Assembly (NCBI GenBank): GCA_964250215.1
Contig: CAXUEX010000127.1
Location: 1-8,279 of the forward strand
Direction: 5' to 3'
Length of the DNA stretch: 8,279 bases
Source of the DNA: DAIDJM01 sp964250215
GTDB taxonomy: Bacteria; Pseudomonadota; Alphaproteobacteria; Acetobacterales; Acetobacteraceae
A program made the translations under genes and the position numbers. Numbering within the stretch: position 1 is the stretch's first letter; every line of letters begins with the position of its first letter. The notes under the pieces were generated by a model that made no database searches, was not told the origin of the DNA, and saw nothing but the letters and a program-made list of their open reading frames with translations. Below are positions 5,216 to 8,279 of this stretch, piece by piece.

Positions 5216-6096
5216 GGCAGCTGCAACAGCCAGAGCCGCACGGTAGCCTGCGCGGTGCCGCCGGCGATGGCGGCAGCCAGCACCGGCAGGGACGCGAGCC
5301 CGACCCATAGTGTCGCCGGCAGGCCAAGCGCCAGCGCCGCCGGACTAGGCACGGCCATGGCCACCAGCGGCGCGCCCAGCCCAGCCAAGAACAGCAGCAC
5401 CGGAACGGCGAGCGCAGCGCCCGGCAGCCCTGCGACCAAGCCAAGCACCGCCATGCGTCTCGCGAACCGGCCGGCGATCGCGGCATCCGGGGCGCCGAGC
5501 CCATGGAGCGTTTCCACCGCCGGCCGCGTCGCTGCCAGCGCGCCGTGCGTGGCCACCGCCACGGTAGCGCCGGCGATGCCGCCCACGAGCACCAGGGCGA
5601 GCACGGCGCAGGCTTGCAAACTCGCCGCCAGCACGCCGAGCCGCGCCAGCCATGCTGCGTTGCGCGAAACCCGCGCCCCCGGCGCCGCTTGCGCCACGGC
5701 AGCATCCAGCGCCGCACCCGGATCGGACCCTGTCAGTTGCAGCGCGAAGACTGCCGGCAGTTCGAGCCCGAGCGAGCCGGCATCGCCGCCGATCCAGGGG
5801 CGCAGCAGCCCGGCCAGCTCGGCATCGCCGATTCGCCGCACTCGAAGCGTGGGAAAGGCCCGCAGCGCGTCGGCAATGCGTGTCGCGCGCGGGCTGTCGG
5901 CAGCTTGCGCCGCTGGCTCGGGCACCTCCACGGTCAGCAGCGAGGCCGCCCCCAGTCGCCAATGGGTGGCTAGTGCCGCCTCTCCGGCCACCGCGCCGCC
6001 GGCCAGTGCGGCCAGAAAAACGGCAGCGCCGACAAGCGTGCCCAGCAACCGGCCTTGCAGCGCACCGGCGAGGCCAAGCTCGTCGCGCCGCTTCAT
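5212..6096 (-). CDS. ftsX: Cell division ABC transporter permease FtsX
   Basis: The 294-residue protein has the FtsX layout: a cytoplasmic N-terminus, TM1 (about 18-38), a periplasmic loop of about 115 residues (39-155), then three more helices (about 157-183, 214-240, 258-283). The coupling segment ETLHGLGAPDAAIAGRF (195-211) corresponds to the family's L-x-G-A-t-d-x-x-I-x-x-x-F pattern that contacts FtsE. With FtsE it forms a complex that, in characterised bacteria, regulates periplasmic peptidoglycan hydrolases through the large loop during division. The protein is Ala-rich and poorly conserved outside these parts, as is usual for alphaproteobacterial FtsX. The ATG overlaps the ftsE stop (ATGA), and the stop overlaps the ydcF start (GTGA). 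Confidence 0.9.
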   Translation of the reverse strand: MKRRDELGLAGALQGRLLGTLVGAAVFLAALAGGAVAGEAALATHWRLGAASLLTVEVPEPAAQAADSPRATRIADALRAFPTLRVRRIGDAELAGLLRPWIGGDAGSLGLELPAVFALQLTGSDPGAALDAAVAQAAPGARVSRNAAWLARLGVLAASLQACAVLALVLVGGIAGATVAVATHGALAATRPAVETLHGLGAPDAAIAGRFARRMAVLGLVAGLPGAALAVPVLLFLAGLGAPLVAMAVPSPAALALGLPATLWVGLASLPVLAAAIAGGTAQATVRLWLLQLP

Positions 6097-6758
6097 GCGC
6101 CACCCTCCACCAGCCGGCCGCCTTGCAGCACCAGCGAAGGCGCTGGCTGCCGGGCTACCAGGCTGCGGCTGTGCGTCGCCACGATCACCGTGGTGCCGAG
6201 CCGGTTCAGTTCGGCCAGGAGCTGCATCAGCCGCGCCGATTGCGGCTCATCGAGATTGCCGGTGGGCTCGTCGGCCAGCAGCAGCGCCGGCCGCGTCACC
6301 ACCGCCCGCGCCACCGCCACGCGCTGCTGCTCGCCGCCGGAAAGCCGCGCCGGGATCTCACCGGCACGGGCGCCAAGCCCCACCCAATCCAGCATCTCGC
6401 CGGCATCGGCCTGCACCTGCCCCGGCGAGCGGCCGGCGAGGCGCAGCGGCAAAGCCACGTTCTCGAACGCCGAGAGATGCGGCAGCAGACGGAAATCCTG
6501 GAACACCACGCCAATGCGCCGCCGCAGCGCCGGCAGATCGCGCCGCCGCGCCCGTTCCAGTTCCACGCCGAGCAGCGAGAGCCGCCCGGCGCTCGGTCGC
6601 AGCGCCACGGTGAGCAGCCGCAGCAAGCTGGTTTTGCCGGCGCCTGATGGGCCGAGCAGCCAGCGGAAACCGGCCGTCGGCACCGCAAAACTCAGCGCTT
6701 CCAGCACCGGCGGCATGGCCGGATCGTAGCGCAGCGTCAGCCCTTCCGCCTCGATCAA
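6093..6758 (-). CDS. ftsE: Cell division ATP-binding protein FtsE
   Basis: The 221-residue ABC ATPase is complete: Walker A GPSGAGKT (36-43), Q-loop in VFQDFRLLPH (85-94), a sequence strongly typical of FtsE, signature LSGGEQQR (139-146), Walker B LLLADEPTGNLD (159-170) with catalytic E164, and H-loop H196. It powers the FtsEX complex at the inner face of the division-site membrane. The start is a TTG at 6758 with AAGGGG at 6764-6769, 5 nt away; the nearest downstream ATG (residue 15) would remove the first beta strand. The rare start may keep FtsE levels low. It is the first gene of the minus-strand operon, divergent from the zinc-ribbon gene across 78 bp. Confidence 0.95.
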   Translation of the reverse strand: MIEAEGLTLRYDPAMPPVLEALSFAVPTAGFRWLLGPSGAGKTSLLRLLTVALRPSAGRLSLLGVELERARRRDLPALRRRIGVVFQDFRLLPHLSAFENVALPLRLAGRSPGQVQADAGEMLDWVGLGARAGEIPARLSGGEQQRVAVARAVVTRPALLLADEPTGNLDEPQSARLMQLLAELNRLGTTVIVATHSRSLVARQPAPSLVLQGGRLVEGGA

Positions 6759-6836
6759 ACCTGCCCCTTGCTTCCACTCGCGCCCACCTGCGGCCTATCT
6801 GTGCGGTAGCCGGGCCCGCTGCCCAGGGTGAAGCGC
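6759..6836. promoter_or_regulatory. 78-bp divergent intergenic region between ftsE and the zinc-ribbon gene
   Basis: Both genes start outward from this short segment, so promoters for the ftsE operon and the zinc-ribbon gene should lie here or just inside the opposite gene. I see ribosome sites on both sides (AAGGGG at 6764-6769 on minus, AGGGTGA at 6825-6831 on plus) but no convincing -35/-10 pair. Confidence 0.4.
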
Positions 6837-7250
6837 ATGCGCATCGTCTGTCCGAACTGTGCCGCCACATACGAGGTGCCGGAAGCGGTTGCGATAGCCG
6901 GCACGGCCATGCGCTGCGCCCGTTGCGGTGAGACCTGGACGCCGGTGCCTCGGGCGGAGCCGGAGATTTTGCCAGCCGAAGCGCCGGCTGGACCCGCAGC
7001 GGATGCCCTGATCGTTACGCCACCAAGCCGGCATGTCGATGCCACGCCAGCGCTGCGGTCGTTGCTGACGCCTCCTTCCCCCGCGTCACGGCCGGTGCGG
7101 CGGCCGCCTTCCGTGCTGGCCGCCTGGGCCGCGAGCCTGGCGATTCTCGTGGGAATCACCTGGGCCGCGATCGGCCACCGACAGGCCGTGGTGCACGCTT
7201 GGCCGCCCAGCGCCCGCCTATACGCCGCGCTCGGTTTTGCGCAACGCTAA
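6837..7250 (+). CDS. Zinc-ribbon (MJ0042-type) single-pass membrane protein
   Basis: From the ATG at 6837 the product is 137 residues. Its N-terminus MRIVCPNC carries a zinc ribbon with Cys pairs at 5/8 and 27/30 (CPNC, then CARC followed by GETW), the MJ0042 pattern. A Pro/Ala-rich linker (about 38-90) leads to one membrane helix (about 93-113), then a short periplasmic end with WPPSARLYAALGF (122-134), a motif I recall from alphaproteobacterial zinc-ribbon and DUF3426-type proteins. The protein ends soon after it, so the longer periplasmic domain seen in some relatives is absent. A GTG at 6828 would add three residues, but the ATG has a well-placed AGGGTGA and gives the usual family start. 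It is divergent from ftsE, an association common in alphaproteobacteria as I recall it. A role with the division complex is possible but unproven. Confidence 0.85.
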   Translation: MRIVCPNCAATYEVPEAVAIAGTAMRCARCGETWTPVPRAEPEILPAEAPAGPAADALIVTPPSRHVDATPALRSLLTPPSPASRPVRRPPSVLAAWAASLAILVGITWAAIGHRQAVVHAWPPSARLYAALGFAQR

Positions 7251-7257
7251 CAAGACG

Positions 7258-8019
7258 TCAGCCGACGACGATCACCGAAAGCTGGTGACCGATTGGCCCC
7301 GACTGCGTCAGCGTCCGCCGCCGGTGGCTATAGAAACAATCCGGCTCGGCGCAGGTGTCGCGCGCCAGGATCGCCGCCGCCAAGCCGATTGCCGCGAGGC
7401 GGGCGCAACAATAGCCTGCCAGATCGAATTGCCATCGTTCCGGCCGCAGACCTGGCCGGAAGAAGCGCTCCGCGGCCGCGAAGGTCGGCAGCACGGCGGT
7501 GCGCAGATCGGACCCCACCTCGTAGCTCGCCTGGCCGATGCAGGGCCCGATCACAGCCCGAAGCCGCGCCGGATCGGCGCCGAGTTCGGCCATCGCCTGC
7601 ACGGTCGCCTCCAGCACGCCGGCCGCCGCGCCGCGCCAGCCGGCATGGGCCGCGCCGAATACGCCGGCCTTAGCATCGTGCAGCAGCACCGGGGCGCAAT
7701 CCGCCGTGATGACACCCAGCGCCAGGCCAGGCGTGCGCGAAACCAGCGCATCGGCCTCCGGCCCCTCGCCTTCCGGCCACGCTGCCTGCGCCACGATTAC
7801 CCGCGTGCCGTGCACTTGCCGCAACCCTAAAAGGCTGGCTTGCGGCACACCCATTGCCTGGGCCACCAGCGAACGGTTTTGGCATACGTGCGCCGGATCG
7901 TCGCCGCTCGACAGGCTTGCGTTCAGGCTTGCATAAGGGCCGGCGGAAACGCCGCCGCGGCGGGTGAAGAATCCGTGCCGCGCGGCAATTGTTGGATGAG
8001 CGAGGAATTCGGCAGTCAC
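7258..8019 (-). CDS. pgeF: Peptidoglycan editing factor PgeF / multicopper polyphenol oxidase family (YfiH, DUF152)
   Basis: The 253-residue protein has the complete YfiH/YlmD fold signature: HGFFTRRGGVS (15-25), SLNASLSSGDD (31-41), GLRQVHGTRV (65-74), TADCAPVLL (105-113) and AAHAGWRG (123-130). The metal/catalytic triad H70, C108 and H125 is intact, and IGPCIG (157-162) and FYSHRRR (229-235) follow. In E. coli the factor removes mis-incorporated L-Ser from UDP-MurNAc-L-Ser; other members show purine nucleoside phosphorylase, adenosine deaminase or laccase activity. The GTG start at 8019 overlaps the midA stop (GTGA), so the two are likely co-translated. The stop lies 7 bp from the convergent zinc-ribbon gene's stop. 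Confidence 0.93.
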   Translation of the reverse strand: MTAEFLAHPTIAARHGFFTRRGGVSAGPYASLNASLSSGDDPAHVCQNRSLVAQAMGVPQASLLGLRQVHGTRVIVAQAAWPEGEGPEADALVSRTPGLALGVITADCAPVLLHDAKAGVFGAAHAGWRGAAAGVLEATVQAMAELGADPARLRAVIGPCIGQASYEVGSDLRTAVLPTFAAAERFFRPGLRPERWQFDLAGYCCARLAAIGLAAAILARDTCAEPDCFYSHRRRTLTQSGPIGHQLSVIVVG

Positions 8020-8279
8020 GGCGCGAATCCCGGCGGAGCCGGTGCCGCAAGCCGGGTGATCGCCACCGCCTGGAACAGTTGCCCCATGCGATCGGGATGC
8101 GCCAGCCGGTCCGCCGCCTCGCGCAATTCGTCCGCGCGATCCGGATTGGCCGCCGCCAACGCCGCGGTGCGCGGCCGGAGCCCGAGACGGACGAGGAACT
8201 CGCCCTGCGGCACCGGCCCCCAGCCGCGCGCGCCGGCGGCCCGCGCCGCGTGCAGCAAGGCGCCGAAATCGACGTGCGC
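8016..8279 (-). CDS. C-terminal part of a MidA/NDUFAF7-type class I SAM-dependent methyltransferase (partial)
   Basis: The frame is open from the right edge to TGA at 8018-8016 and gives 87 residues. It begins AHVDFGALLHAARAAG, continues with GPVPQGEFLVRLGL, and later has RLAHPDRMGQLFQAVAI. These match the end of the DUF185 (COG1565) family: the AHVDF strand, the G-P-x-x-Q-G-x-F-L motif and the M-G-x-L-F motif. The family includes mitochondrial NDUFAF7/MidA, which methylates an Arg of a complex I subunit; the bacterial target is not known. The SAM-binding part lies outside the window. A TTG at 8258 is not the true start because family sequence continues upstream of it. Placement before pgeF is common in alphaproteobacteria as I recall it. 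Confidence 0.88.
   Translation of the reverse strand, partial: AHVDFGALLHAARAAGARGWGPVPQGEFLVRLGLRPRTAALAAANPDRADELREAADRLAHPDRMGQLFQAVAITRLAAPAPPGFAP

Noticed and set aside
4796..6613. 605-codon open frame on the plus strand opposite ydcF, ftsX and ftsE
   Set aside because: Its product is low-complexity Ala/Pro/Arg/Ser sequence typical of antisense frames in GC-rich DNA, and it overlaps three well-supported genes on the other strand.
5652..6647. 331-codon plus-strand open frame opposite ftsX and ftsE
   Set aside because: Arg/Ala/Gln-rich with no domain; it is an antisense shadow of ftsX and ftsE.
8016..8258. Independent 80-residue gene starting at TTG 8258
   Set aside because: Family-matching sequence (AHVDF) continues upstream in frame to the window edge, so this is the end of a longer methyltransferase gene.

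Overview
The window is high-GC, gene-dense bacterial DNA. Gene content and order (zinc-ribbon protein divergent from ftsE-ftsX, then ydcF, plsC and a DUF2125 gene; midA next to pgeF) point to an alphaproteobacterium, plausibly Rhodospirillales/Acetobacteraceae. This assignment is inferred from recognised protein families and remembered synteny; no search was run.

Layout. (1) Positions 1-88 hold the Pro/Gly/Gln-rich C-terminal tail of a gene that enters from the left. (2) Positions 157-1239 (+) encode a membrane-anchored or exported di-heme c-type peroxidase of the CcpA/MauG superfamily. (3) Positions 1271-1426 (-) encode a 51-residue two-helix membrane protein with its own Shine-Dalgarno site. 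It faces, across a 122-bp divergent region with an inverted repeat, a 347-residue multi-pass membrane protein (1549-2592, +) whose predicted mature N-terminus is His-Val-Lys-Trp-Phe. (4) A double hairpin at 2611-2660 separates that gene from the convergent block. (5) A tightly packed minus-strand operon runs from 6758 down to 2647: ftsE, ftsX, ydcF-like (DUF218), plsC-like acyltransferase, a possible 58-residue ORF, and a DUF2125 protein. Its junctions are ATGA, GTGA, a 4-nt gap, a 4-nt gap and TTGA, so the genes are probably translationally coupled. (6) Divergent from ftsE, a small zinc-ribbon/one-helix protein lies at 6837-7250 (+). (7) Convergent with it are pgeF (7258-8019, -) and the C-terminal end of a midA-type methyltransferase gene (8016-8279, -) that leaves the window.

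How it fits together. The minus operon looks like an envelope module: FtsEX, which couples the divisome to peptidoglycan hydrolysis; a DUF218 protein, often linked to envelope polymer or lipid-carrier metabolism; a phosphatidic-acid-forming acyltransferase; and a membrane-anchored DUF2125 protein. PgeF, a proofreader of peptidoglycan precursors, adds to the envelope theme. The left third is a separate periplasmic redox/membrane locus and holds the more unusual items: a di-heme peroxidase with a MauG-like candidate Tyr ligand and no Glu at the expected catalytic position, an unannotated small membrane protein, and a membrane protein with a conspicuous mature N-terminal His.

Starts revised from the longest open frames: 1549 (ATG), 3690 (TTG), 5215 (GTG) and 6837 (ATG). 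I see no tRNA, rRNA, CRISPR array, insertion sequence or clear prophage material. I do not claim a fully new system; the best leads are the peroxidase locus and the two small ORFs.
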